Under the pieces are notes generated by a model, which had not been told where the DNA came from, made no database searches, and saw only the letters and a program-made list of their open reading frames with translations. Below are positions 20,268-30,869 of a stretch of 43,207 nucleotides of DNA, piece by piece. The translations under genes and the position numbers were made by a program. The stretch lies in assembly GCA_016098155.1 (NCBI GenBank), contig JAAAJB010000293.1, forward strand, positions 1 to 43,207. The letters are read 5' to 3'. Origin of the DNA: Actinomortierella ambigua. Its lineage: Eukaryota > Mortierellomycota > Mortierellomycetes > Mortierellales > Mortierellaceae. Position 1 is the stretch's first letter, and every line of letters starts with the position of its first letter.

Positions 20268-21398
20268 GAAGACCTATCGGAAGTCCTTATATCCTCAGCA
20301 CATGTAGCTTTTGCTAACCATAGATAGTACACCCAGCATACACCATGCTGCTCAACATGGCTAATATCAAATGGCATAGGCCTGTCCCATGCGCGTAAAT
20401 CTAGCCAGGTTCATGAAATCATCCGCTCAAAGTAAAGTCCTATTGAATAAAAAAAAAAAAAAAAAAAAAAAAACTCTTGGCTTCTTGCCTGTCGCATCCA
20501 AAACTCTTGAAAGGAGCCAGTTGACCTCAGAAACCGATTGGCGTGCACTTTATTCTGATATTCAGATGGGCCAATTTTACGAAAAGTATCCCAGAAAAGC
20601 TGGTTAGGTCCCACAAATCGCAGTTTTCCTGTCTAGCCACGCGTGAACGCCAACAGTGTCTGCACATACCTTTCATGCGAAGTAAGCGAAAGAGTACGTT
20701 GGTAGCATTCCAATACGCGTCTGAAGGTGTTTTTTTTTTCCTCCAAGATTTTTTTCCACTAGCAAGAAGGGTGCAGTAAACAGACCTAAGAGGTTCTGTT
20801 TTTATACCTGATGCCCAATTGGAATAGGAGTGAGGATGCGTTTCTCGATCTAATTCATGGAGATGTACCCTTTCTGAGCTGCTAACCCTTTGTCAGCCAT
20901 ATGCCTTTTGGCTTTACGCTCCTCTCCCTTCAGGCACCTCATTGCAGGTCATTGCAGGTATATGAGTCTTAATGCAGCTACTGCGCTCGTTTGTTGCTCA
21001 ACTCTTCATTTCCTCACGAGGCAGAAATTGAGAAAGAAGCGAACAGCCATCCTTGTGAATCCCCATGGCACCGATATGAATTGAATCCCCAATGCTTACA
21101 AAGGATGTCATAATGGGGGTATAAGAGTAAGGTCTGCTTTGCTGTCTGGGCCGATACTAAAGGTTTTTGTGGATACGCTCTCGTAATCAATGATCAATAT
21201 CGATATGCTCGTGGAAATGATCCTTGTCTGCCCTTGCCCCCAACGGTAACTTCATATAAAGCACTTCTTTCATCGCGTTCTATCTCTCACTGGCTCCCCA
21301 CACACACATGCATCACCCTATCGCGCTCGCTCATATCCCCGTATATTTAGGAGCTCTTTAACTCTGTGTGGTCGTCTCGTCGCGTTATTTTTAGGCGG
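20268..21398. other. Intergenic, with a poly-A run and a TATA box for the next gene
   Basis: No supportable gene. A poly-A run lies at about 20450-20472 and a T-run at about 20729-20738. The motif CATATAAAG near 21252-21260 is a good TATA box about 140 bp upstream of the ATG at 21399. Confidence 0.5.
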
Positions 21399-21720
21399 AT
21401 GGCGACTCTGAGGGATACTCCTCCAGAAGGTATGTGTAACCAAAAGTGTGCAGCTTGATGTTGTGTACTATGGAGAGTGATACTCAGATTTTATCTTTGT
21501 CTCTTCTTTTTCTTTTTTTTTTACATGTCCTCAAAAGAGGGTTTCATCGTCTCTCCTTTGCAATGCACATGGCCTCATAGGGTGGCGCGTCAAGCTTGCC
21601 GATTGCGACCTCTTCGCCGTTTGCCGGCTCCATGGCCTCCAGTTAGCCGACCTCAACATCGACGAGCCGGCAAGGTTCAGTGGCCGCCAGCCGTCGGTCA
21701 TCGATCTCGTTCTCGGGTAG
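21399..21720 (+). CDS. Small two-exon orphan frame (56 aa) with possible longer 3' splicing
   Basis: Exon 21399-21429 (MATLRDTPPE plus one base) has a perfect G|GTATGT donor. Joining to the CATAG acceptor at 21580 gives an in-phase frame (GWRVKLADCDLFAVCRLHGL, then RFSGRQPSVIDLVLG) that ends at the TAG at 21718-21720. The TAG is itself inside a GG|GTAGCG donor-like site. A CTTGCAG acceptor near 21770 would continue in phase to VRQVFKKVFLETMPP, so the protein may be longer. The phrase PSVIDLVLG is loosely like the end of a LINE endonuclease domain, but this is too little for a call. A TATA box lies about 140 bp upstream. Confidence 0.4.
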
Positions 21721-21976
21721 CGCGGCAGAGTCATCAGCCATGGGGGCATTGCGCGGCCCCAGCTTGCAGTTGCAAGGTGCGGCAAGTGTTCAAGAAGGTC
21801 TTTCTGGAAACGATGCCGCCTTGACAGGTGAGGAGATTCCCGTCCCCGAAGATGAAGCCTCGCCGAGCCAAGATACAGGCGACATCGATGACGGCCCCTG
21901 GCACAAGAAGCTCCCTTGGGACGTCCGAAGAAAAGTGTGGGCGCGGGGTCTTTATAGCTTTCAACTTTTGCAATAA
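21720..21976 (+). other. Open frame, Ser/acid-rich, downstream of the 21399 frame
   Basis: A frame open from before 21680 to the TAA at 21974-21976 encodes SRRSSISFSGSAAESSAMG and later EEIPVPEDEASPSQDTGDID followed by WHKKLPWDVRRKVWARGL. The composition is protein-like, unlike typical noncoding shadow frames. It could be an alternative 3' part of the 21399 gene or a separate relic. Its last codons run into the minisatellite that starts at about 21955. Confidence 0.3.
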
Positions 21977-22075
21977 CTTTCAGCTTGTTGCTTTAGCTTT
22001 CAGCTTGTTGCCATAGTTTTCAACTTTTTTTCGCAATAGCTTTTATCTTTTTTTTTTTTTTTTGCGATAGCTTTC
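21953..22075. repeat. Minisatellite of about 20-27 bp units
   Basis: Five to six imperfect units built on ATAGCTTTCAACTTTTTGCA, with variants such as AGCTTTCAGCTTGTTGC and T-run expansions. The T-run in the last units grows to about 16 bases, which suggests slippage inside units. It lies between two small orphan frames. Confidence 0.8.
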
Positions 22076-22189
22076 AATATACGTTATATCTTTACGATGC
22101 ACCCTTTGATCGCAGAATGCTGAATCCTACCGATATCGCTCGCCATCACCAGAAATGAGTGTGTCTCCTTTATAACCAGATGTCTTTGT

Positions 22190-22200
22190 TATAAAAGCCG
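22190..22200 (+). promoter_or_regulatory. TATA box (TTATAAAAG)
   Basis: A canonical TTATAAAAG lies about 80 bp upstream of the ATG at 22272, the distance expected for a TATA-driven fungal gene with a short leader. It supports that the interrupted frame downstream is, or recently was, transcribed. Confidence 0.5.
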
Positions 22201-22271
22201 CTCCGGAGAACGATCCATCCTTCGTCGGATCACTCCTTTTGTTCACTCGTTGCTCTGCTCATTTTACAAGC

Positions 22272-22673
22272 ATGGCGGCTAATTTAGGTGCAATTGATAC
22301 TACTGCGTGCGTGGCAACACGCCCTACAGAGACTTTAAGACAATGGAGACACGCACTCTCAAGCTGACACACCATACCATTTCACGAGACAACGGAAGCA
22401 CTTTTACCTGGGTTGTGTTCTGGTCGACCACCATCGTCTACATTAGCATGGACCTTCGTGAAGGAGATGGTAGTGGAGGAAGAACAAGAGCAGGTGCTGG
22501 AGATCAAACGACTATTTGATGTGATTCATCGCACAGCTCAGTTGTCGTTCTACAGCTTGCCGACATTGGTGTGCCGTAGGCGTTTGTTGCCATTGCCGCC
22601 TGCCGCCATTAAGTCATGTACTGTTTTAGCTCACTCCATCTTCTCTTTGCATTTTTTTTTGCCCAGGAAGTAG
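22272..22673 (+). pseudogene. Orphan gene interrupted by one in-frame TGA
   Basis: From the ATG at 22272 the frame reads MAANLGAIDTTACVATRP, then RQWRHALSS, meets TGA at 22365-22367, and then stays open in the same frame to 22673 (HTIPFHETTEALLPGL; FVKEMVVEEEQEQVLEIKRL; FDVIHRTAQLSF). A TATA box sits about 80 bp upstream. The part after the stop is plainly protein-like, so the TGA looks like a recent nonsense change (CGA to TGA would be the simplest). No donor/acceptor pair removes the stop in phase. The family is unknown and the last 30 codons are hydrophobic and doubtful. Confidence 0.4.
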
Positions 22674-22932
22674 TGTCGAGGCGGCAATAGTTTGCGCACC
22701 TTTGTTCTTTTCATTTTTTTTTTGGACAAAAACAAACAAGGATGTGATGTCGGAATCAGATTTACGCGAAAGATGAGCCGAGTAGACAATGGTGGTGAAG
22801 TAAAGACTGTCCAGGTGGGTGGCAATGTTGTTTTTTCTTTGTGTTTAGTTTAATGAGGTAGTGCCTACAATAGTTGGGCAACCAATAATTTGTGAGAGGA
22901 CAGAGCAATGCTTTATCTACTTGTTGGCAAAT

Positions 22933-23699
22933 TTAAACGCAGCGCTTGCCGACTGGGCAGCAGCCTCGCCTTCCGCTTGCAGTGATCCAGCAGTTGTATC
23001 CCTTGGGGCAGCATCCGCCACCACGGCAGCACCGGGATCCCTTGGGGCAGCACGTCTTTCCTTCACAACCAAACTGGTTGTTCTTGCAGCAGCCCGTCGA
23101 GTAGCAGAAAGAGCCCTTGTTGCAGCAGCCCTTCTTGCAGCATCGACCGCCAAGAGGGCAGCACTTGTTCTTCTGACCCTTGCAGGAACCATAGCCTTTA
23201 GGGCAGACTATTGTTCCAAAAAAAATCAACCCGCTTCATATGATTAGAAGGCGCTTCTATGACAGATTCTTTTTTGGAAAGAGAACACCAATAGGTTTGC
23301 ATGGAAGAAAGACGCAAGAAAAAAAAGTTGTCATTGCATTCATACCTCCTCTCTTTTCAAGGTCCCGAGTTTCAAGATCTGGGCTTTCGGCAGCCAACGG
23401 CTGAATGTTTTCAAAGATCAGGGAAGCAGCAGCAATTTGATCTTCAGCCACTGGTGGATTAGCAGGAGAAGGGGGGAAGAAGGAGTAGTTTGGCTACGTC
23501 AGTATGGATGCGATGAAAGAAACCATCGAGAGAAGAACAAAAAAAAAAAGTGGTTGTATCTACCAGCTCTCTTTGCTTGCGATCCGATTGTGTCACCGAT
23601 CATGGGGGAGGCTGCGACCTGGTTGTCCTCGACAGCAATAGGGTCAGCAGCAACGGCCAAGATAATGGCGGCGATGGACAGCAGAATTGAAATCTTCAT
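22933..23699 (-). CDS. Secreted cysteine-rich preproprotein with Kex2-type site (171 aa, three exons)
   Basis: Exons 23699-23564, 23450-23346 and 23207-22933 join in phase (donors GTAGAT and GTATGA; acceptors CCAG and ATAG). Residues 1-20 form a signal peptide (MKISILLSIAAIILAVAA). Residues about 21-79 are an acidic propeptide ending in DLEKR, a Kex2-like dibasic site (Lys78-Arg79). A KR also occurs near residue 44. The mature part (80-171) has 22 cysteines, eight of them as CC pairs, with repeated CCPKG/CCKK units reminiscent of granulin or knottin-type disulfide ladders. Role unknown: defence, signalling or wall-associated peptide are all possible. Extracellular location is inferred. The splice positions follow from keeping EKR-G-V in phase. 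Confidence 0.8.
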
Positions 23700-25149
23700 G
23701 GTGAAAAAAGAAGAGGGAGGTGGAGGCGATACGAGTGGCAAGAGTAGGTGGTGATTTGTGGTTGTTGACGAGGAAGAGAAAGCAGAGGTGCCCTTGGTTT
23801 ATATACGATAACTGGTCTAAGAGCAGCCTCAGTCCGTGTGCTCTCTCTCTCTCCCTTCACCTCGGAGGATGTCCAGCAAGGCTCCCCCCAGAAAAACAAG
23901 GGTGCGTACTATAGCAATGGGAGGTAGCCGCTATAGGTGATTGGATTTAGTGGGAAGAGAGAGAGAGAAGTAGGGGCGGCGTGTGTTGTTAAAGTCGAAC
24001 TTCCGCACCACCAGACAGCGATAAACAGAAAGAGCAGAGAGTGTCTGGTTGAGCCCGAATGTGCATGCAAGGGCTAGACTGGCCAAGAAAGTTTTGCTTT
24101 TTGCCTAAAGTCAATACCCCGAAGCCCCTCTTTCACCACCCAATTTTGGAGATGCTGTCCCACACGCCGCGCGAGTTTATTTGCTCGAAGAGGATATTTG
24201 CTCTGAGAGGAGCGGTAGTGGCTGTGTCCCATGTTGTTCACCGACAAAGCTGAGCAGTTCAGGGTGAGATGGGTTAGCTACTACATACTACTGTGGGAGG
24301 TGTTTTCACTCACATTGTTCACAGAATCCTCTCGGATGAGTGGCGTATCCTAGAGTGTGTGCAATATGTGGTGCGTCGGAAAAGAGTAATCAAGGACTAT
24401 ATAGATCGGATTGTAGATTCGACTGCATGCAACAGGGTGTTGTTGTGGACGGGATAAAATTAAAAAAGAATAGCCGTTGGGCATTCGTTCCGCAGTAAAC
24501 AATGGTGAGAGATGATGGCAGAGTGAGAAGAGGAGAGAGTTTGTTTCACAAAACAATAATAGTGTCCACGTTGCCACTCTTTTTCTCCCACTTCTTCCCC
24601 TTTTACCTCGTCGGTTCCTCGCTCCTCTGCTCACTCTCACCGCTCTCCACGCTAACGCACACCCCCCCCTCACTTTATTTGGCCTTCCTTCCTTTGGGGT
24701 ATGATATAGAGTGCGGCCAGGGGTGAAGGGGACATTCGTCATGTGGGTCTTCAGTCGCTTCATTGATGATTGGCCACATTGCCAAATGCATTGTATACAT
24801 GTTTTTCGCTTTTCTCTCTACGAAAAAAGCTCTGCTAGGCTAGCTACTGTGTCCGTGTGAGCTCAACTGGCGTAGTTGAAGATGGAAAGACGAGAAGGAG
24901 CTTCCCATTAGCCACATCGAGTCCCACAGCCTTTCCTTTCTATTTTTGTCGCAATTTCAGTAGTGGGTAAGTTTTCTTTGCACGGTGAAGTGCAGGTGCA
25001 GCACAATTTGATGGTAGGTCCACCATGGGAGGGGGAGCTTTTTTTTTTGCACTCTCCAATTGCCCCGTCTGAATAGGGCATGTAAAAAAGTCATTCTTGG
25101 GCACATCCCTCCGTCGGCCGTGCAGTATTTTGTGGCTCGCAACAGTATT
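23700..25149. other. Intergenic upstream of the Cys-rich gene
   Basis: The proximal part (23700-23900) should hold the promoter of the minus-strand cysteine-rich gene, including TATATA-type sequence at about 23801-23806. The rest (23900-25149) has GA-rich and pyrimidine-rich patches and overlapping short frames on both strands but no supportable gene. Confidence 0.45.
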
Positions 25150-25774
25150 ATGTCTGACGACCTACTCAAGTGGAATCAAACACGGCTACTGCCTGAACCT
25201 GCATATGGGCGAGAATGGTGTGCGTTTCCGCTGTGGAGTCAATGCGACAGCATCAAGTACTACCGCAGGAAGAAGAGCACCATACCCTACCCATGGCAAG
25301 TACGACCACAGGCTCCCAATAATAGCAAGTCGCCTATGTACGGTAAGTCTTTGACACAAAACCCAAAAAGTCATGCCTCAGTGACAGCCGCGGTAAGACT
25401 TTGGTAAGCATTTATTTGGTGTAGTGATGCCTGTGATGCTGGCATGTGTTTGCACTCTCTAAAAAGATAGCAAAACAAGGCATGAGAGTGAGTATGCCCC
25501 TGCCACCAACCTTTATCGAATCAGCCATGGCCATCTCACTCTTTTTTTGTCCCTTCTCTTATGTATCTGGACATGGGAATTCATTTGTAGACTAATTTTC
25601 CTTCGTGCAGGTCCAGAATCGAGGCCAGGTGTCTTTGAAGCACCAGTTGTCAAGCCTCCACGCGACTTCAACTTCACGCTGCTATTTGCATATCTGGGCA
25701 GACCGTATGTACCCCTGCAATGGTCCTTCTCGCGGCGTTCGAGTTTATCGTTAGAACAGCCGAGGCTCATATAG
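25150..25774 (+). CDS. Two-exon hypothetical protein, about 118 aa
   Basis: Exon 25150-25342 (from MSDDLLKWNQTRLLPEPAYG) ends at a perfect G|GTAAGT donor. The next exon starts at 25611 after CTAAT and CGTGCAG and continues in phase (GPESRPGVFEAPVVKPPRDF, then NFTLLFAYLGRP). The frame then reads to a TAG at 25772-25774. An alternative donor GTATGT at 25705 with an acceptor at 25752 would replace the C-terminus by a different short tail, but that intron would be only 48 bp. No signal peptide or domain that I recognise, and Trp/Tyr content is high. The frame is also open upstream of the ATG, so an extra 5' exon is possible. Confidence 0.5.
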
Positions 25775-25932
25775 CGTTATTTGGCCCATGCAAACTCAAG
25801 CTTTAGACCTAAATACCAACAAGGTTTGACAGGGGCATCATAGCAAGGTTCAGGGCGGGACCCCTATTTTCTTTTTTTTTTCTGCCCTGCATCCCGAAAC
25901 TCCTCATCATCTTCGCCTTTTCGTTCAATGGA

Positions 25933-26055
25933 TCAAATGAGGAACTCGTCGGCAGCCAACAGCAATCGCTCTTGGTAGTTCATCACCTCAGGATTATGGG
26001 GCCCCTTCCAGCTGAGCATCACAGCAATGTCAGGACACGCCTGTGCTGATGACAT
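25933..26055 (-). CDS. Small open frame, 40 aa, uncertain
   Basis: From the ATG at 26055 to the TGA at 25933 the minus strand reads MSSAQACPDIAVMLSWKG, then PEVMNYQERLLLAADEFLI. The composition is protein-like and the end (QERLLLAADEFLI) looks helical. It may be the last exon of a longer or decayed gene. I do not recognise it. Confidence 0.25.
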   Translation of the reverse strand: MSSAQACPDIAVMLSWKGPHNPEVMNYQERLLLAADEFLI

Positions 26056-27080
26056 TCAATGTCGGCATGTGGTCACCAAGCAAGGCAGCACCTGTTGAAG
26101 ACAATGTGATGACACAAGACTGGCGACGGAGAGCAGGGACAACACCTGCTTTGGACAACAACGGAAGATGTGTCAAATAGTAGGAGCAGTAACCTGTCTT
26201 CACCGTGGTTGGTCTGCTCTACTGCCGAAGAAGCCATGCTGAGGTAGGCGGTGGCGAACGTGGAGCTACAGCTGGATGCTGGCGGATGTGTATTCGGCCC
26301 CAAAAGTCTTGTCAGCAAATTGGACTTTCGTACTTTGATTGAAAAGAACAAGACCATGCAACATGTTGAAAAAAAACCATCAAGGCAAGCATTTACTCCA
26401 GAATAGTGAAAGAGACAAAAATAATAAAAAAAGGGCGACAAGAACAGGAAAAAAAATTAACGACGCAGAAGCACTCCCTCAGCGCACGCATTATCGTGTA
26501 GCGGATCATCCAACAATTCCTTTGGAAAAGCTAGAGAACCTTCAGGTTCAAAGGGTATTTCTCACCCTGGCTCCGGACCGTGCAGTCAGGCTCTCTTTCA
26601 ACTCTGCGAGGCGACATTGAAACAAAAGTCAAGCCCCCGAACGCGAGAGAGAGATAGAAAGAGAGAGGCCAACTGCACGAGGAGACCAAGGACCCCTGGC
26701 ACTACGTCGTTATCCGCCCAAAGAGAACAAAAAAAATAAAATAAAATAAACGTAAACTGAATGCTGAGGGTGTCATTCGACACCCTCGACAGCCATCGAC
26801 AGGAGTGAGTCTATGCTCCGAGTGGAAGGACGAACAGCAGGATCACGCGGCCCATGAACGGCGGAGGCGGTGAAGACAGCGGGAGTGACACAGCCGAGTG
26901 TTAATGGCGGCACGGAGGTTGTGCACATATACAAGTGTACCGAAGGAGTGAGAGATGAAAAAAAAATAGGCATGAGTAAAAAATGTGATACTTCCATAAA
27001 CTACACATACCAGAATTACAAAGGTCAACACAGCCGTCTGCCAAGATTACAAAGCTTGATTCTCGAATGCGGGAGAGATC
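26056..27080. other. Intergenic: 3' side of THI5
   Basis: No supportable gene. AATAAA-like repeats occur near 26735-26752 (plus strand). The open frames here overlap one another on both strands without protein-like features. Confidence 0.45.
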
Positions 27081-28299
27081 CTAGGCCTCAATGGGCACAT
27101 AGGCCGCCTGTCCCTTGCAGCCACATTTGGCAAGGACACCTGTGTCAACGGTTGGGTTGACGGCGCCGGCGGGTCTCTCGGGCTCCAGGGTCCAAGACAG
27201 AAACTCGTTGGTCTGGTTCTGCACAAAGCTGTCGTTGACAATGTCGAGGCGCTTGCAGTACTTGGTGACCTTGTCCCAGTCGCGCTGAACGTTCTTCAGG
27301 TCGTGGGACAGGTAGCGGAAGGACCGCTGGAAGATCTTGCGGTTGACCTCACTGTTCATGTGGGGCTTCATCTCGACAAAGAGCTCGTACGCAGCAGCGG
27401 GATTCGCAAACATGTAGTCGGCGCCACGCTTGACACCACGCATGAAGGCTCGGACCTTGTCAGGGTTGTTGGCAATGAAGGACTCGTTGCCAATGAACAA
27501 AATCTATGATACAAGAGGTGAAGAGCTATTGGGTTAGCATTGAGCGCGAGGGATACCGAACCCCAAGCCAACACTAATATGTTAAAAATGTACGGCGGCG
27601 AGGAAGCGGGGTGGGGTGGTAAAAGCGCAGAAATACCCACGCTTTACCATCCATTCCGCCTCTACCACACACACACACTCTCTCTGTGGCACTTACAGAG
27701 CAGAAGCAACAGCAGCCCAGATCGGCGAGCTCATCAATGCGAAGCATACGGACATCGTCGCGAGGACGGCCTTGCTGGACGGACCACTCCTCCAGCTCGA
27801 CCATCTGGACATTCTCCAGGCCGATACCAGCGTGAATCTCTCCGCGAATGATGGCGCCGGTGACATTCATACCAACACGGACGGCCTCGTAGTCTTGGGG
27901 AGTCATGCCGTAGTGGCGGGTCAGCTCGTCGAGCTGGATCTTGCCAAACTCGCCAACATAGCCGATCCGCTTGCCACGCAGACTCTGAAAGTCGGTGGTG
28001 ATGCCGCTCTGAGAGGCCAGGTAGACGACACCGGTGAAGGGCTCGTCCAAAAGTGTGCCAATGGACTTGATGGGGAAGCCACGGGCCTTGCCGGCGATGG
28101 TATGGATCATGGCCTTGCAGCCGAGATCGACCTTGCCAGAGCCGATGATCTCGGTGACATCGGATGGGTTGTTCGGCTCGAGAATGGCAACCTTGATACC
28201 TTCCTCAGCAAAGTAGTTGAGCTTCTCTGCAAGGAACAGGGGCAGGTGGTAGGGCGTGGCGTGCCAGTTCAGCAAGCAGGTGATCTTGTCAGTGGACAT
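27081..28299 (-). CDS. THI5: HMP-P synthase, Thi5/NMT1 family (two exons, 341 aa)
   Basis: Makes 4-amino-5-hydroxymethyl-2-methylpyrimidine phosphate, the thiamine pyrimidine precursor, from PLP and an active-site histidine in a single-turnover reaction (known for yeast Thi5). Exons 28299-27697 and 27503-27081 join in phase (GTAAGT donor, ATAG acceptor). Key residues match the yeast enzyme: Lys62 and His66 in [15 protein letters not shown], and the iron-associated CCCFC motif at 196-200, just before the intron. The C-terminal part ([20 protein letters not shown] onward) is typical. Length is the normal 340 aa. No TPP riboswitch consensus (CTGAGA with its partner element) is visible in the 193-bp intron or the 250 bp upstream, so regulation is probably by another route. 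Confidence 0.96.
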
Positions 28300-30188
28300 G
28301 TTTGTTGGCGCGTGGTTCAGAGAACAAGGGTAGCAGACTGGGAAGGGTGGTGGGTGAAGAAGGAGGAGTGGGGAGGAAACAGAAAAGAGGAAAAGAGAAA
28401 AGGGGTGTGTGAACCAAATCAAGTGAGGCTTAAATGGTGAGGCGTTTTTTCCGATGTTCCCACGAAAAAAAAGAAACCACAACATCCCGTACTTCCCCCC
28501 CCCCTCTCCCCAACAAAGAGGACGGAGCTACTTTCTGTCAAGCACCGTAGCACAGACTGCGATGTTATCGGCGCGCCATGCATTGGCGTGGCGGAGTTCC
28601 ACGATGCGATGAGTCAAGGACAAGAAGATCTATGCTTTGCAACTTTTAGTGGCCCCACGACAGTCAGCATCTCAACACGACTGTGACCACGGTTGGAGCG
28701 CGTCCAGAGCAAGGGAGTAGAGAGTAAGACATGCGGTTGTAGGGGCCCTCTCCAACGCGGAGCGAGAATTGTCCACAATGCTAATTGCTGTTCAGCAGGA
28801 GTCCTGTGCACATCGCGTCGTGAGATGACTCATAGCACCCTTTTTTTTCGTGTAAGTGACTTTGAGCAAGCGACGCTTCCTGGGCCAGATCTACTACGTG
28901 AAAACACTGAATTATTATTGATTGTCAGATGCGGCCCTCCCTCCACACTACTCGGCCCAGTCCTCTTGCCCTTCGAGCCCTAGTGCAGTTGTCAGCCGAA
29001 CACTATCCTATACTCGGGGAGAAAGAGAGAGAGAGAAAGAGATGAGTATGCATGATTGAGCGCATGAAGGAAGAACATGCCATGCAAATCAATGTTGGCT
29101 GTTATGATGATGAATGATGCGCTCGCTCTGGCACGGTAAATTGGTGCAGCATGAGAGGCAAGGTGCTTTGGAAGCAATGGAGTGAGGAATCTGTTTGAGA
29201 GAGAGAAAGGAGGGGGGGGGGAGTGCGAGTCTGGTGATGTTCCAAGGGTCCCCACTCTTTGCGCCTCCACGTGGCCGTCCCAGCTTACCTGGGTGCGTAG
29301 AATGGAGCCATGCCAGGCCTCACCATTTGTAGCGGCGCGAGTTATCGCGATTATCATTATGTGGAGGAGGGGGTAGATAGAGGGCAAGGAAGGCAGCGAC
29401 GTCGGTGAGGGTGTATGCGCATTCATGCAAGGAGGCGGTGAGTATCAATGTTTGTTCACAATCCACCTCGAAGGTGGCTCCCAGCGAGCAGTGAGAAGTC
29501 AGAAATGGACACACCTTCATGCCCCCGTAGCGGTACGTCTACGGCATCCTGCACAACTGTGACTTTGCACCACCCGCTGGTCCCGCGGGAGTAGTAGAGA
29601 GATCCCTTCCCCCAGAGAAGCTTGGTGATTAGCGTAGCCTTGCCCTCTAAACATTCTCTTTGAACACCCCTGCAACAACACAACAACAGCAAGCGGCGCG
29701 GCTTGCCTCTCTGCATTTCACCAGTCCCCACATCTCTCCTCCAGACTTCTTGGGCTCTATCTCTTCCAGCCAGCTTGTTGTCTTTGCTAGGTACCTCGGG
29801 TAGACATCCAGATGCGGAGATTATTATTACCTGTACCTCGTTCTCCCAAGGAATCAATTTCACTGTCAACCGCCTCACCCCTAAATCTCTCCCTTCTTCC
29901 GAGATCCTTCCCTTCTCCCAAGATCCGAGTCCCCTCTCCTTCCTCCCTCACATCGTAAACACTCGACTATTTGTTTCTCTATCATGGCCCTATTGGGACG
30001 TGTTCATCATCTGACTTTCGCGATAGGGCTGTCATGGAAATGGCTAATTTCTACACACTCAGAGGCGTCAGATGAGCCAATGGAAACTGGTTCGTACACG
30101 CCTTGTTTGTGAAAGACGAAGCAGCTCGAGGCAGTGCAAAACGATGCTGAGCGCTTCTAAGCAATGAAATTCCCTCCCCCCTTATCTA
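28300..30188. other. Intergenic: THI5 promoter side and gene-poor DNA
   Basis: 28300-28550 should contain the THI5 promoter and leader (pyrimidine-rich in the transcribed direction, with a C-run at 28494-28503). Beyond that only overlapping weak frames are seen. No gene is supported. Confidence 0.45.
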
Positions 30189-30869
30189 TTGTTTTCACAC
30201 AACCGGTCCGTCTTGCCTGGGCCAAAAATTGCTCGCGACGGAAGAGGCTTGGATTTCTGCAACTCGGTATGTTGGTATTTTCGCTCCCTCCTTTTTTTTT
30301 CTCTTCATACCTCAACTTCTATCATAAAGTTTCTACCATCAGCAGCCCTAGTTGGCACCTCGTTTCCAACATTTTTACACAGATATGGTCAATGTTCAAT
30401 GACATACTCTCATTAGTGCTACTCGTTATGCCATGCACACCGAGGGTTTACACAATTATTGCAGGAAGGGCACGTGGTAGGTCATGCGACCAACCTGGCT
30501 ACCTGCTTTACCAACCTATTCTGGCTAACCAAAGGCAGCCAAGGAACCGACATAGTCGAAGCAGGCACAACGCAACACTTCGAGTTCAACACGAATGTCT
30601 GGCAACGGCTCTTTCTTCTATCCCGAATAATGTAAAGTTTCTATGGAAAGCCCACTTTGGTTCTAGACCCCCCCCCTGATATACTCTCTTATTTCATGCT
30701 TCGACCATATGAGAGGGATAAAGTGACTCCGACTATGTCACTATCGTACAACGCCTGCTTCCTCGACCTTGCTGATCAACGCTTTCTCGGAGCTTTGGTA
30801 GGCGCTTCGCAATTGAAAATAGTACTCGGCATTATATGCCATTCAGCCTCAATAGTCGTTAGGCTCTAA
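30189..30869 (+). pseudogene. Decayed unknown gene with in-frame TAG and frameshift
   Basis: One frame is open through HTSTSIIKFLPSAALVGTSF, then PTFLHRYGQCSMTYSH, meets TAG at 30414-30416 and continues in the same frame through HRGFTQLLQEGHVVGHATNL, ATCFTNLFWLTKGSQGTDIV and HFEFNTNVWQRLFLLSRIM to about 30630. Another frame takes over around a C-run (about 30669-30677) with PPPDILSYFMLRPYERDKV and ADQRFLGALVGASQLKIVLG to 30869. The two parts look like one helical protein broken by a stop and a frameshift. The family is not recognised. Confidence 0.4.

Noticed and set aside
27504..27696. TPP riboswitch in the THI5 intron
   Set aside because: No CTGAGA element or partner helix was found on the transcribed strand.
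27616..28440. 274-aa plus-strand frame
   Set aside because: Antisense shadow of THI5 exon 1; the minus strand has all family motifs and correct splice sites.
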